From NCBI RefSeq assembly GCF_050908995.1, contig NC_135133.1, positions 2,212,001 through 2,276,000 of the forward strand: 64,000 bases of DNA. Direction: 5' to 3'. Position numbers and translations under genes: made by a program. Within the stretch, counting starts at the first letter, position 1. Each line of letters starts with the position of its first letter. The notes beneath the pieces were generated by a model. It was not told where the DNA came from. It made no database searches and worked only from the letters and a program-made list of their open reading frames with translations. This document shows positions 25,331-37,454 of this stretch, piece after piece. This stretch comes from Andrena cerasifolii (Eukaryota > Arthropoda > Insecta > Hymenoptera > Andrenidae).

Positions 25331-26029
25331 TGGATGTAACGGGTGAATTATTAACCCTTTGACGAGTTAATCAAGGAAGATGTGGATTAGAAAGGTCCTA
25401 GATATTTTCAGGTGTTTACATCCATTTCGTATTATTTATCAACTTCAGGGTCGATGTTTGAAAATTTAATATTTTTTGTGAAATAAATGTTTAATATCTA
25501 CTTGAAGCATTTAACAAGGTTGTTTAATAGATTTGTAATGTGTAACAAAATTCAAAGTGTTTAGGTAACGATATGGGACTCATCTTTGATTTCTGAGAAG
25601 CAGTTACATGGAAGTGTGCATTTGCAGAGAATTGGTTAATAATTATTTGGTCTCCTCTGATGGGGAAATGGTTTGATTTTTTAAGATTACTTCATTGATT
25701 TCCTGTGCTGTTTTTTCTTTACTTGTGCTTAGTGTTCCTGATTTCTTGATATTTTTTCTTTCTCGAGAAATCAGAAATCAGGTCATACTTCTTGAGAATT
25801 CTCGAGAATTCTCGGGTAATTGAAAAATACATTACAAAATTTATATTTTTGGAATAATGTTGATAATATTGATCAAAAACACAAGAAAACTTTAACTAAT
25901 TGTTTCTTCCTGTCTAATTTGCACGAAACTTGTATAAATGAAAAAACCGATATTAAATATAATTGATAAATTTATATATTTAATACAAAATTTGTGCAAA
26001 GCGAAACATTACTTTTCTGTTGTAAAATA
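25331..26029. other. AT-rich, no gene recognised
   Basis: A duplicated GAGAATTCTC palindrome lies at about 25794-25814. Nothing else is supported. Confidence 0.35.
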
Positions 26030-26390
26030 GTTTTTTAATCTGTTTCTTTTCTTTTTTAAACGATTTTATTCAGCTTCGATCCTCTGTTTGTTTGTTTGTT
26101 TGTATGTTTGTATGTTTGTATGTTTGTATGTTTGTATGTTTGTATGGTTCAAATCTGGCAACTCAAATTCAACCCACTTCCATCTATTCAATTGTCTTGA
26201 AACTTTGTAGGCGTGCGTAGTTTGGATGACAATACAATATTTAAAAAAAAAAAGTTAGGCCCGACCGGGTGAAAAAATTACCCAGTCAGCAATAAATATA
26301 TGCCATAACCACAAATTCAAACGACTTGAAATCAGCCACTCGCGTTCTTTACGAAAAGGACAAAAAGCCGCTGCGTTCGGGACAAAAAAA
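26030..26390 (+). repeat. Dispersed repeat T, copy 1
   Basis: This matches 58245-58690 in inverted orientation. Shared segments are ATTCAGCTTCGATCCTCTG, the TTTG/TATG run, CAACTCAAATTCAACCCACT, GAAACTTTGTAGGCGTGCG and CCATAACCACAAATTCAAAC. I do not recognise the superfamily and see no coding frame. Confidence 0.6.
26094..26146 (+). repeat. (TGTT/TGTATGTT)n microsatellite
   Basis: Four-base TGTT units grade into an eight-base TGTATGTT unit. It lies inside repeat T; copy 2 has a shorter version at the same place. Confidence 0.9.
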
Positions 26391-26394
26391 AATT

Positions 26395-26704
26395 GTTAAA
26401 CGATTTTATTAAAAATGTAGTAAAAACTAAATTAAAATGCACTAACAACTAAAAAATAATTATTTTCTTGTACTTCAATTTTGATGGTGTTAATATCACT
26501 TTAAATAAAATCGTGAGGCACCATGTGCAACCAGAAGTTGAAGTATTAAAGTGATTCATATCCTGTTATGAAATATCGGGCCCCACGATTTTATTTAAAG
26601 TGATATTAACGCCATCAAAATTGAAGTACAAGAAAATAATTATTTTTTAGTTTTTAGTGCATTTCAATTTAGTTTTCACTACATTTTTAATAAAATCGTT
26701 TAAC
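26395..26704. mobile_element. Short foldback element, GTTAAACGATTTTATTAAAA ends
   Basis: Perfect 20-bp ends lead into arms of about 120 bp. The left arm is 26395-26515 and the right arm 26582-26704, and they differ at few positions. The loop of about 65 bp is unique. No target duplication longer than one or two bases is evident. The outer word TAAACGATTTTATT also occurs at 26057, just before repeat T. Confidence 0.7.
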
Positions 26705-27589
26705 ATAAATTTGTTTCTATATTTTTTTTATTTCGTGACAAAATCTGTAGCTGTAGAAAAATTTCTTTCGTTTTGAGTGGATGTTGGCTTGCTCGTATGT
26801 AGCACATCCAAAAGTTATGGTAAATTGGGTGTCCTTCTTCCTTTCTTCTTTCCTTTTTTGGCCTGAAAAATATGAAATTCCTTTGTTAAAGTCCGGAATT
26901 TTATTTATCTTCTTCTTGGTTGATACTAAATTCTTGGAGGCTCTCTGCGATTCCCAACTCTAATTTGTTTTCTTAATGATAAAATTCTTCATTCTTAGGA
27001 TCCATAAGTTTTTCAGTAGATATATTCAGGAGAATCATGGTTACTGTTATATTTTCCGAAAAGTCTAGCTACTTAAGTAGAATTTGTTTTGTCCGTTCTA
27101 CACATATCTGTCTTGGATAGTATTAAATCTCTTCCTTTCGATATTTCTTCTTTAATAGCCACAAGAATCGCATTACTTAATTCAGTAGGCATACAATTTT
27201 TCTAAATTGTTGAATAAGAATTTAAGAACACCTTCACCAGTCAATAATGTCGAATCTTCTCTGCTGAGATTTTCTATTGTAATTCATATGGGTTCTAATG
27301 TTCCTAATAAGATTTATTATAAATTGTAGATGTGTTTATTCGTTCGCGATTTCCTAGACTTAAGTTTCTCGAGAAAAACAGCATTTCGCGAGAAATACGA
27401 AATAAGTAATTATAAAATTCTCGAGAAATTTTCGAGAGAGAATTCTGGAGAAGGAACACTGCCTGTGTTGGTGAATCCTTGGTGAATTCCCTAGTGACTT
27501 GTGCTATGAATCCTTTATGTTTAAATATAAATACGTTAATGATGGTTTTGTTAAGGATCCTTTCCAAATAATTCTTTACTCTACCCACC
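26705..27589. other. AT-rich, no feature recognised
   Basis: Short frames only; the longest (27588-27304, minus, 94 codons) has no recognisable product. Confidence 0.35.
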
Positions 27590-29480
27590 TGTGGGGAAGT
27601 CCCGCAGAATGTAGGTCACAGGGAGCGCAGCTCCCAAAATCACAAATGGCTTCACTGTAACGTTACCTTTCCGACACTAATACTCATCGAATTTCAGACA
27701 CCATCATCTTCCTATACCTGGGCGCAGAATCTGCAGGAATATAGGTCAAGCAGAGCAGTAGTTCAGATCAAAAGGCTTCACTTTGCCATTATTTGCACAT
27801 CATTAAACTCGAGTACAAGTCCCAGCATCCTCTATTACTGTCTTTCACCTCGCTTATGCGCACGCGAAAGAATTGTAGGTTACTGATCAGACTGGAGATC
27901 GTAAGACCAAATACCAGAAACGAAAATAAGGAAAGCTCCTCAGCTCGTGTGATTTTGCGCGATGGAATGTATCCTTAATTATTCAATTACAATAATAATT
28001 ACTATAAATGTATAATTCCCATGCGTGATAAGGTAATGTTTGATAATGTTACGACGTTTTGCAGTCGCCCGTATATGACAAAACCAGTTCTCAAAATCAT
28101 AAATAGCTTCAATTTGCCATTACACGGTGACTTACATTCCAGTGAAACCATCAGGTGCCTTTAGCTATAATATTAAATTCACTGAATATGTAGATGCCTC
28201 GTAAACTTCGATCCGATAGGGGCTACGAAGTACCTAGCTGAAACCAGTTCTCAAAATCGTAAGCAACCGCGATGCAACACTATACCTGTTCGCTGTTGCA
28301 TTCCATTCGAACCTGAAACTTCTTCTATCAACTTCAGTAATAAGTAGATACCCTGTAGATCCGGAAGGGATATAGGTCACGAGAAGAAGGAAGATGCTAG
28401 ATTATTATTCCACTGGAATTCGTAATATCTTCAAGTTATACATACATACTTCAGTGAAATTTTGGATGCTGTTATCACAATTTTATTAAAATGAAATGCA
28501 TTACAAAGGTCTAGGAAAAGGAGTTCAGATAATAATCTAAGCACCGAAGAGGAATTTTGAGGCTAAAAAAGGTTTAATTGTCCCTCGCTTCTTCGTTGCT
28601 GCAGCTTTGCATTCTGCATTCTTTTGTATTATAGTCAAAGTGTGTAGGGAAGCATGAGACATCCAGTAAGTAACTGAACAGTGTGGGGAACTCTATTTTT
28701 CAGTTAACACTGAGATGCCACGTAACATAAATGAAATAGAAAAAATTGATTTTCCAAAGTTACGGTACTTACATCCAGTTCCACACTACCTCGTTTACTG
28801 CGCCCCAATACACTACCAATTTCTTCCTGCCTTACGAAAAATTATAACTAAAGTTCACTGTTATAAATACCATGAAATTACTATTCACTTGTCCAACAAA
28901 AGCCACGAACCACCTCTACCCAAATAAATTAAGTATACAATTACGAAGCACACAATTCCCAAACATGCAAGGTATTCTTACGACTTCTATTACATTCTAG
29001 TTCGCCTCTGGCTACTCTCCAACAGCTTCCCATTTCTCCTTATTGCCTAGACACGTCATACAAACGACAAGTTCGCATCGCTGTTAAAAGTATCAAGGAA
29101 TTCCTCCTCACCATCACCTACAACCTGCAAGTCCCTTCCACCATCCACTAAGTACCCCAAAACGAGCAAAAGTACACAATCAGGAAGATCGTGATAGCTG
29201 AGGCTGCAGTACATTCTTCTCCTCGCTATTAGTACATTCTAGTTCCCCACCGGCTACTCTCCGACCGGCTACAACAAACTCTCATTTCTCTCTGCCGCCC
29301 AGGCACATCATCAACTCTCCGTGAAAACAAAAATGACAAGTCGAGATCACTGTTAAAAATACCGTGGAATTCCTATTCGCCATTGCTCGTGGATCCCTTC
29401 TAACGTCCACTAATACCTAAACGCCTCGTAGAACGCCGCTGAATATGGGTCACGGAGTGTATAGTCAAGACCAGTTTCCA
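27590..29480 (+). repeat. Degenerate tandem-repeat field
   Basis: Diverged units recur in the same orientation. A block like TATAGGTCAC...CCAGTTCTCAAAATC...GCTTCACTTTGCCATTA appears near 27611, 27735, 28066, 28230, 28372 and 29447. A second, larger duplication pairs about 28990-29120 with 29229-29380, sharing ACATTCTAGTTC, GGCTACTCTCC, GACAAGT and CTGTTAAAA. Units have drifted and spacing is uneven, so this is an old array. No reading frame runs through it. Confidence 0.5.
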
Positions 29481-30740
29481 AAATCATGGGGGGGTTCCGG
29501 TGTGTGATCACGCCGAGCCAGGTGCAACAGGTGAGTCCGGGCCCCGGCAGACACGGCGCAGCGTGTCCTACCCGCCAGCACGGGCCCCGACCAATCGCTG
29601 TGCGAGACCTACATATGCGCTTCCACCTCTTCGTCCCTCTAAGAACATCCGATATATATCCAGTTCGACGTAACTCCCAATACCGTTAAGAAACCACAGA
29701 GTTTCCAGCCGGACGGAACTCTTTCCGAGCAGACGCTTGCTGGCTGTACCCCGAAGATCGTTTCTCTTCTCCCTGTTCCTTCGTATCTCCTCCTCCTTTT
29801 CGTCCTCAGATTCTTCGCCCTTCTGCGCTGTGTGGACTTTCTTCTGCGTTTGTCCTTATGTTTAGTCGTGGTCCAGCTTCTTCGTCTCTTCCTATTCTTT
29901 ACTGTGCCCTACCTCATGCATGCGCGGCTATGTTTCACTGTGCTCTCCCGCTTGCAGTGGTTCCTCCGCTCAGTTGTGCGCTTTCTTTTGGGGATATACT
30001 TCTATGTTCCTCTTTCTAGCTCTCTTTTTCTTTGTTAACCCCTTCAGGTGATCCATGTGAAACATCTGACATCTTCGTACATCACCCAAAAACTCTATCA
30101 ACAGCAAATGCCACCATTTTTCTAATCGCAAGCTGCAACTCCCAGCAGCCAACCCGGCAGAGTGCCAAGCCTTCGCTTACTCCATGATATCTACCGTTTC
30201 TTTTTCCATCACAATTTAAGTACCTTTTCCTCAGCTCGCAGCTTTCCCATGCATCCCCCTTTCTCCCCGCCTCACTCCGGATATCTTGCCCCTCAACTTT
30301 TATCTTCTGCCAAGCGTGCCCTAGTATCGTCCACCCAATATTTTTCCGTCCCCTTCATTGTGCAGCCCGTCGCTGTTCCTCCATGCTTCGCTGGCTGGCG
30401 TCGTTGTTCTCGCGGACGGAAACATGCATTTTCCTCTGCGCGCTCGTGTGCACGTGTCCCCGGACAGGCAAGGTCTTCCGCGGACAATCGCGCGGGCAAG
30501 CTGAAGCTGGTTCCTGGTGTGCAACGAAAGTCCCTTTTGTCCAGTTGCGCGATGATGGATGGCGCTGGTACCCGCGAGAAATTGGTTTTTCGTCGCTGTG
30601 ACTGCCGCTGTCGCGCGTCGACGGTCACCCTCTCTGTCATAACATTTCCTGCCGCGAATTAATCCTTTGGGTCGGCGGGGTTCACGGGTGATGCGTGGTC
30701 GCTGATGAGGACGTCGAAGAGGAGGCGTGAAAAATTGGGT
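29480..30740. other. GC- and pyrimidine-rich island with a candidate splice donor
   Basis: An ATG at 29486 opens MGGFRCVITPSQVQQ and runs to a canonical donor, CAACAG|GTGAGTCC, after 29530. The segment could be a short first coding exon, but I do not recognise the peptide and the ATG lies at the edge of the repeat field. A long pyrimidine-rich run follows (about 29740-30030). Frames of 166 codons on both strands (30162-30662, 30821-30321) overlap each other and lack domains. Confidence 0.25.
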
Positions 30741-31309
30741 TTGTGACAGGATTCCTTGGCGAGGCTTCTCTTCCCAAAATAATATTCGCTGATGCTTCTT
30801 CAGCAAAATCCTACCTCCCATGAGATTCTTTTATTGAAGATTCCCTGTGGCAGGACTTCTCCTTTGGAAAACTGCTTCCGATGAGCTGTCTTCTCGTTTC
30901 TTTTATATTCCAATCAGTAGCTTTGTTATAGTTAGGATACACTTTAGGGCAGCACAAATCTGGCAACCCAATATTTTCGGTGTTTTCCCGAAGAAAGAGT
31001 GTTTTGCACAAGATGTTAAAACACACCGACGCCAGACAGTGTTAATATTTTATATTTGAAAAGCAGCACTGCAATTCGCCACCTCAAATTTTGACGGAGT
31101 CCCTTTACTCTGGGGTTTCCTGCTATTTTGGGGAAGAAGAATTCATTCACTCGGTTGCACATGCTCCATTAAAAGGATCGCGTGCTCTGCTAATAATCTT
31201 TCGTTTTCGTATCGCAAATAACGTTTATAAAGATAATAGCCCGCCGATAACGCCGAAGCTAGTGCTCGTGAAAGAAACTTCTATACTTTATCTAAAAGAA
31301 ATGTGAGAA
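30741..31309. other. No feature recognised
   Basis: Moderate GC content, short frames only. Confidence 0.3.
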
Positions 31310-31790
31310 GCAGACACGCGAGCCTCGTAACAGCCAGCTCCCATTATTGGCATTATGAAACAATTTCTGCCTAAATACACGTTTCTCACTTTCAGTTACG
31401 GCATAATTGCGATCACACGGTGCATACGCGTGTATCATTACTGTCACAAGGCGTTTATCCCCGGATAAGGTTAACTATTGGCGAAACGGATATATATTAT
31501 AATAATTATCTGCCTGGATACACGTATATGGGTATATCTACTCGTTTCGCCGCATTAAAGATGCGTGCACGCTGGCGAACTATTTACAACGGGCGCGGTT
31601 CAAGTTACTTTTTTAATCACGTTGCAAGTGAATTAACACACGCGCGGGAAACGTTAATAGATTACGTTGCAACTTAATTAGCACGCACGGGGAAGAAAAA
31701 CGTTAATGCGCAGTCGGGGTTTAATTGAGTAAAACATGATGGATTTTGGCGTTAGTTCTTCCATTGCGTAATGTGGTTTAGAAGCTTGAC
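31310..31790. other. Single-copy island, possible regulatory DNA
   Basis: Unique-looking sequence with CpGs and repeated TTAAT/ATTA cores. A frame at 31420-31677 has no recognised product. Regulatory function is inference from style only. Confidence 0.25.
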
Positions 31791-32259
31791 AGGCTTATTT
31801 AAAAAGGAATATATTTTTGAAGAATATTAAGAATATTATTCTTTTTATATTTTTATAACTTTGAGGGGTGATTTAACCCCCCAAATATGAAAATGGGACA
31901 ATATAAAAAAACACGTATATCTTGTTTTTCGGTCCTCTAAAACATATACAAAACTCAAAGCAACCGGAGGCGGACCTCTCCTTGTTAGTCGAACTTATCT
32001 ACACCACTATATCTCGAAACGCTCTGCTCTTGTTAGTTGAGTACTAATGAGACATGTTCTTATTTCTCAATTAAGAATGAAGCTATAACTTAATTCACTA
32101 TGAAAGTAAACAGATGGAGCCTAAAGACGTAAACATTGTTATTATCTCAAAATATAAAAATTTGGACTTACACCACATGATTCTTAGCCCCCCATTGTGT
32201 GAGTCGATACTTTGCACTGCAAAATGGGAAAATTCGGCACAACTCGTTAATATGCAGGT
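31791..32259. other. AT-rich, no feature recognised
   Basis: No gene, RNA or clear repeat. Confidence 0.35.
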
Positions 32260-32670
32260 ATAACTAGCAAAGTACCCGTGCTTCGTTACGGTAGAATAAT
32301 TAAGAGGAACTACTTTTATATCTGCTTTTTAAGTAATTTTTTATGTAATTTTTGTAAAGTAACCTTCGTTTACCAAACATTTATATATGTATATTATGTT
32401 GGCTTTTAGGCATTTGTGTGGGTAATCTTTGTAAGTGAAAACCAAGTTGATGTTTAATCGGGCCTATGAGATGTTAAGGAGTCTGAGAAAATATATTTTA
32501 CCCCTTTTCACCCCCTTGGGGATGGAATTTCCAAAAATCCTTTCTTATCCAGCATCCGCACCGTAAAAGGAATATACTCTCCAAATTCGCTGTTTCTAGG
32601 TTCAGTGGTTTGGGCTCGACATTGATAATTAGTGACTGGCATAAGAATTTCATATTAAAAAATTTTGACT
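32260..32670 (+). repeat. Arthropod dispersed repeat, AGTACCCGTGCTTCG head
   Basis: The head ACTAGCAAAGTACCCGTGC and the internal box CCTTTTCACCCCCTTGGGG, followed by GGAATTTCC and CAAATTCGCTGTTTC...AGTGGTTTGGGCTC, match my memory of a common arthropod interspersed repeat. I associate it with non-LTR retroelements or their derived SINEs; that assignment is from memory, not a search. The copy is decayed and non-coding. Confidence 0.5.
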
Positions 32671-33689
32671 ACCCATTATCACTATCCATTTTGAAAAAGA
32701 TTGGATAAAAATGTTTTATTTAAATTTGTGAAACCCTTTCTTTTTGCTAAAATGACGTTGAACTAACAAAAGAAACACGCAACAATTGTTAAAAAGCTAC
32801 GAGAACAAAAAACCGTTTCGAGAGAATACGTAACGTGAGACAGGTGAGTCTTCAATTTTTCAGACCATATCCCATGCTTGAACTTCTGGAACATACGGAA
32901 AAAAAATCTGTTCGGTCCAGCTTTTTGCACAGTGTTTAAATGTAGTTTTAACTCTGAAAAAACGTAGACACTTAAATGATTCCATGATATCACTTGAAGT
33001 GACATCATGTTTTGTAAAAAATGGTAAATACGTAATTTTTGGTATCATTTAAAAATGGATTTTATACGATGAAAAAAAAATCTTAAATTGACAACCAAAG
33101 ACTCTAAAAGGATAATCTCTTAGCTTTCCAAAACACACATGAAAAATTTTCTACGATCATGCGTTCGCATGTTATAGGCGTTCAAAGTGAAAAGTACCTT
33201 TTTGATTTGATGGCGAATAACTCGGTCAATAAAAATCATACAACAATACAAAAAAAAAAACGAAATTAAAGAGAAATGTTTGCTCTAGAAAAGCCCTCCA
33301 CTGGATTTACCTAAAAAAAAATTGTTTGGCTCGTGCATACGTTCAAACTACGCAAAAATTTCTGAAACTTCGTTTCCTGCACTTCATATTGATAAAACAG
33401 TACACTGATACGTTTTTCAGTTTTCAATGTTTTTCATTTTTGATTGAATTAATTACTTGTTAACTAATATGCTAAAATATACTTTGGTCCTTCCTCTTTA
33501 ATATGTTGTAAATGAAAAGTTGAGAAAATACATACAAAATGAATGAAAAAATGGTATTTGGACGATCAACTTGGATGTATCAAAACTATTTACTTTTTCT
33601 TTATATAAACGAAAACAAGGAAAGAATTGAACAACAATCTTCACATATCCCGCTGAAATGGAGCTACATATATACGGTGTCGAGATAAT
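32671..33689. other. AT-rich, no gene recognised
   Basis: Poly-A-rich sequence. It may be the body of the element whose end is at 33690-33739, but the left end was not found. Confidence 0.3.
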
Positions 33690-33739
33690 TCGTCTGTATC
33701 AACTTGCCCCCTGTATCAACTAGCCCCGGTCTCCCCTAC
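33690..33739. mobile_element. Isolated end J3 of the GGGGAGACCGGGG family
   Basis: The right end CCCCGGTCTCCCCTAC is preceded by two adjacent copies of a word, TGTATCAACTTGCCCCC and TGTATCAACTAGCCCCGG. A looser copy, GATCAACTTGG, lies at 33566. The matching left end was not located, so this is a truncated copy or one end of a larger diverged element. Confidence 0.55.
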
Positions 33740-34099
33740 CATAATTTTTACCCTTACATTTCCCAAACCTCCTCATCCACCTTACAATATACATTCTTGC
33801 GCAGTATACCGGTACGCACTATACGCATACTCACATAGGTAATTACAATCCTACCTCCACCTGTTTCATTTTAATACAAACCCCCACCCTTGTTTGCAAT
33901 ACTTCCCTAAATCCTAATTTACTAGTTCTCCGATTTCTACCCCAATATACTTTCCCTGCACCACCATCTGCCCCATGCCCTCACTGTGTCATCCAATACT
34001 TTTTTAATCCCCAAGACTTGACTATTACGAGCATCCCAATCACAATGCACTCTGCAGCAAAACCAATGGACGACTAGCTGCACTGCCATCGGCTCCACT
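33740..34099. other. No feature recognised
   Basis: C-rich, T-rich mixed sequence. No gene seen. Confidence 0.3.
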
Positions 34100-34700
34100 A
34101 TTGAGCAAGGAAAGCGTCGTTTCCTTCGATCCTCCCCGCGAGATTGCGTGGGCCGTTGCGCGCTCGCTAGAAACGATCGAGGCGATTCAGGATACATGGA
34201 CGAATACTTGAACCCCGTGCGATTTCTTGCGGCGATCGATCGACGGCGCGGCCAACCACGGCGATGTTCGCTTCGTCGCTGTTGCCGCGGAATATGGGTT
34301 AGAGAAGCCGTGAAAACGGATCGCAGTCGGCGTTAACGCGGTGCCTTGTAGCGCCATTTTTCTCGTTCTGCTTTACGAAGACAGATTGCAGCTAATTAGA
34401 AGAGTCTCAGGCAGCTGTGCGTCTATCGCGTGCGTTTCGTTACACCGAGCGATACACCTCGTGTTCGCGGAATCGTGTTACTACACAACGGGGCAACGAG
34501 GTGGTTTATCTATGTTCTGTGAGAGATGTGGGCTATGGATCCTGCAGGGCTTTAACACGCTCCGCGCCACGTGGATCATTGGCGCGGTAGATTGGACGCA
34601 GGTAAGCCTTTCGTTCAAGGGACTTGCACATGGTTCGATTCGGTATTGGAATGAGGCAAGGGGAAACGAGGGATTCATGGCGAGCTCAACCTTTTGATCA
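34100..34700. other. GC-rich island with a candidate plus-strand donor
   Basis: A 118-codon frame from 34341 crosses a canonical donor, GACGCAG|GTAAGCC, after 34601. If this is an exon, it would encode a segment ending ...IIGAVDWTQ. I do not recognise it, and no acceptor or homology supports a gene. A non-coding exon or chance donor are equally possible. Confidence 0.25.
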
Positions 34701-35238
34701 GGTTTCGCGGTGGGATTTTAAACTCCTACGCAGTCACTTGCCTTTTACCTTTTTCAGAGAACATGGGGTGCGAATTGTGAAATGTACTGTATAGGACATT
34801 GTAGGTATTTGGTTCAGGCTGAACTTGGTACGCAATATACTTACTAGTTGTTCACAGGACTTCTTTGATTTCAATTGTGGGCTAACTCATCACTGATATA
34901 GGGACAATGATTCCTTGCGATTAGGTGTGTTAGAGTTCTTCAGCAACTGAATAATCTGTAGGTGGTTGGCTAACAGGGAGTACCCTCTTCAGCTCCAGAT
35001 TTGTCGATGAAGACATGCTCATGACTATGTCCATTTCTCGTAGGGTCTTCAGCGTGCAATACCTGCATCTTTATTAGTGACCAAGTGGAGTCGATTTTAA
35101 CTTCCTTAGGAATATTATTTCTGTTCCCTTAATGAGGCCAACCTGGCGTTATCCATTCCAGACAATTTTTAAAATTACAAGATCCATCTATCTTCTTTCT
35201 TGTCACCAAATTTTCTCTGTGCCATTTTCCTTATTTCT
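34701..35238. other. No feature recognised
   Basis: Mixed composition without supported features. Confidence 0.35.
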
Positions 35239-35607
35239 TTAAGGGGGTTATCTGCCACTAACACTGTTACATAGAACTGCCCCCATTTTTTCCAACGTTA
35301 CTAGTGCAACAATTCTATGACACTAGTATTTCTACTTATGATAAGTTACACCCAATGATTAATATTTTCCACAATATTTGTCGTACGATACGAAGGGTAT
35401 GGGGAAAAACTGGGAAAGTCCATTTTTCCTTCAAGGGGGAAGTCCTTTTTGGTGGCAAGTGGAACTACAGAACTGTCGACTCACAAAGCGTTATAAAGTT
35501 CAAATACCCCCGTAAGATAACGTTAAAGATTTCGTATACCTACTGGTTAAAAACAGGAAATTTCCACTCTGCAGTAGGACAAAACATGGAATATTCACAC
35601 TCTTTGC
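35239..35607 (+). repeat. Possible solo TTAA-element end
   Basis: TTAAGGGGGTTATCTGCC begins at 35239 and resembles the G-rich ends of TTAA elements, but no inverted partner lies before the intact element at 35612. It may be truncated by that insertion or be coincidental. Confidence 0.3.
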
Positions 35608-35611
35608 TTAA

Positions 35612-36341
35612 GGGGAGGTTCCAGTCTAGAGCTCCAAAAAATAGGTGATTTTAGAAATTAATTCAAGGAAAACGACTACATATAATTTAATGGGACTTTT
35701 TGCATTGTATTAAGGATGTCTTAAATTATAGAAATGTATTTTTTGTTTTATAATTAATCATTACAGACGGCACTGAGGAGTAGTTAAAGTCAAGGCGTCA
35801 AAAAATTGATCAAAATTGGTGGGACCTGTATCCCTAAAAGTTATTATCCGATTCGACTAAAACTTTTCTTATTTTGAAGAATATATTTCTGGCTAGGGGG
35901 AAGCCAGAAACAGATTACAAAAATGCCATTTTTTAAGGAAGTAACAACACTTGAAGTTTGAAATCACTTTTTTCCTATAGTTTTCATTCTTTCAACGTCT
36001 TTAAAAATTATAAATTTTCAATTTTTTGTATTTTTTTCTGGTGTCCCTCCTAGCCAGAAGTATATTCTTCAAAGTAAAAAAATTTTTCAGTCGAATCGGA
36101 TAATAACTTTTGGAGATACAGGTCCCACCGTTTTGAGATCACTGTTTCGAGAAAAACGCGTTTAAAGTTTTACGTGGGTGCCGAATGGTTGGGTGTTACC
36201 CATGCATTTGCCGCTACTCAAATGCCTATAACTTCGTGAATATTACGAATTTCAACAAATCCTTTTAAACACGTTTTCCTAAAAGGTTGAACATTCGAAA
36301 AATGCAATAAAAAAAATCGACTTTTAGACCGGAACCTCCCC
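35612..36341 (-). mobile_element. TTAA element E2, GGGGAGGTTCCGGTCTA ends
   Basis: Flanked by TTAA (35608-35611 and 36342-36345). It is inverted relative to E1 and E3: its left end GGGGAGGTTCCAGTCTAGAGC matches their right ends. Interior landmarks GTTTCGAGAAAAACGCG and AGTCGAATCGGATAATAAC are shared. No coding frame. Confidence 0.88.
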
Positions 36342-36345
36342 TTAA

Positions 36346-37452
36346 GCGTAAGCTTCTGCCGCCAAGTTAAAACAGGAATTTATGATAAGGGAATGGACAT
36401 CTTTGCTGCGAGAAAAGTTTATTAAGAGATGCCCATTCCTCCTTCAGCATTGAAGGAAATGCGAATATTACGTGGTAAAACAATTATTATTTTATTGCTT
36501 ATTTTTTTCTGATGCCTAATTAGGGTATAAGCTTCATGTTATGAAGAATGCAGATACATTCATTGAAACTTGTTTCTCCACTGGTGGATTAAAGTATTAA
36601 AATTTAATTTTCTCGATAAAGCTGTTTCGTGACATTCCCTGTTTTTCCTCTTACCCTTCATATATTAACACGTGCATGTCAAGTCCTTCGAACAAGTCAC
36701 TGCGACTGTTTTCTTTAACAAATACAAAAATCTTTATAACTATGGGGCCTTAATTGGTGATTCGCACTCCGCATTCATCCGCAAACAGTGTCCACCAAAT
36801 GAGTATAGAATATAGAAAGTGATCCCACAGGACCTGGGTCTTGCATCATGAGGCTTTTATACCCCAGAAGCATGTCCTCAGGACGGGAACTGGCGATCCC
36901 GTGGCACCCTGAGCTGCATAACTCACTAGTCCTTAGACTAATGAGCACTCTGTCCAAGCAAACTTAATGGGAGTCTAGGACTTTGAGGATTGAGGTTATA
37001 TAAGAAAATTTCCTCTGTCTTTCTACGGAGAAGTACGAGTCGAGACTTCTTTACCTTCCAGGGTACGCTGATCAGGGAGCAGAGGTGATAGTAATTAGCA
37101 AATAAATATCGTCTTAATAATTGACTTTTGACTCTCAAGAGTAGTTCTAAACCTGCAAATATACCTGCATTTATATAAGGGACTCTTAAAAATTGTGACT
37201 AGGACTATTTATCAATTCTTTCTACACTTCGCATTCGAATTAGAGTTACACTTGAATGATTAAACATGATCTGAATTTTTAATTATTTATTCGAGTACTA
37301 AATACATTCGAACAGTTGTGTACTTACAACAGCACATTTCAGGGGCGACATTTTATTTCCTAGTTCCTACTTCTTAATCCCAAAATTCTTATTTAACCGA
37401 AAAGTGTACTACCGTACCATTAAAAGAAATGTTCAGTATGTAAATGCTGCAG
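36346..37452. other. AT-rich, no feature recognised
   Basis: Short frames without recognisable products. Confidence 0.35.
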
Positions 37453-37454
37453 TA

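Noticed and set aside
25352..25375. TTAACCCTTTGACGAG as a TTAA-element end
   Set aside because: No matching end; only one terminus-like string.
25794..25814. Duplicated GAGAATTCTC as a heat-shock element
   Set aside because: The GAA and TTC triplets are adjacent instead of two bases apart, so it does not fit the heat-shock pattern. No gene is nearby.
28349..28363. A 15-base match to the start of the conserved microRNA miR-10 (TACCCTGTAGATCCG)
   Set aside because: The bases after it do not continue the mature sequence, and no complementary arm lies within 100 bases on either side. The stretch is part of the degenerate tandem field, whose other units vary at the same place. A chance match is more likely.
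30035..30060. TTAACCCCTTCAGG as a TTAA-element end
   Set aside because: No inverted partner was found in the neighbourhood; a single G/C-rich TTAA is not enough.
30162..30821. Two 166-codon frames on opposite strands
   Set aside because: They overlap each other, one opens on GTG, and neither has a domain. They are translations of a pyrimidine-rich tract.
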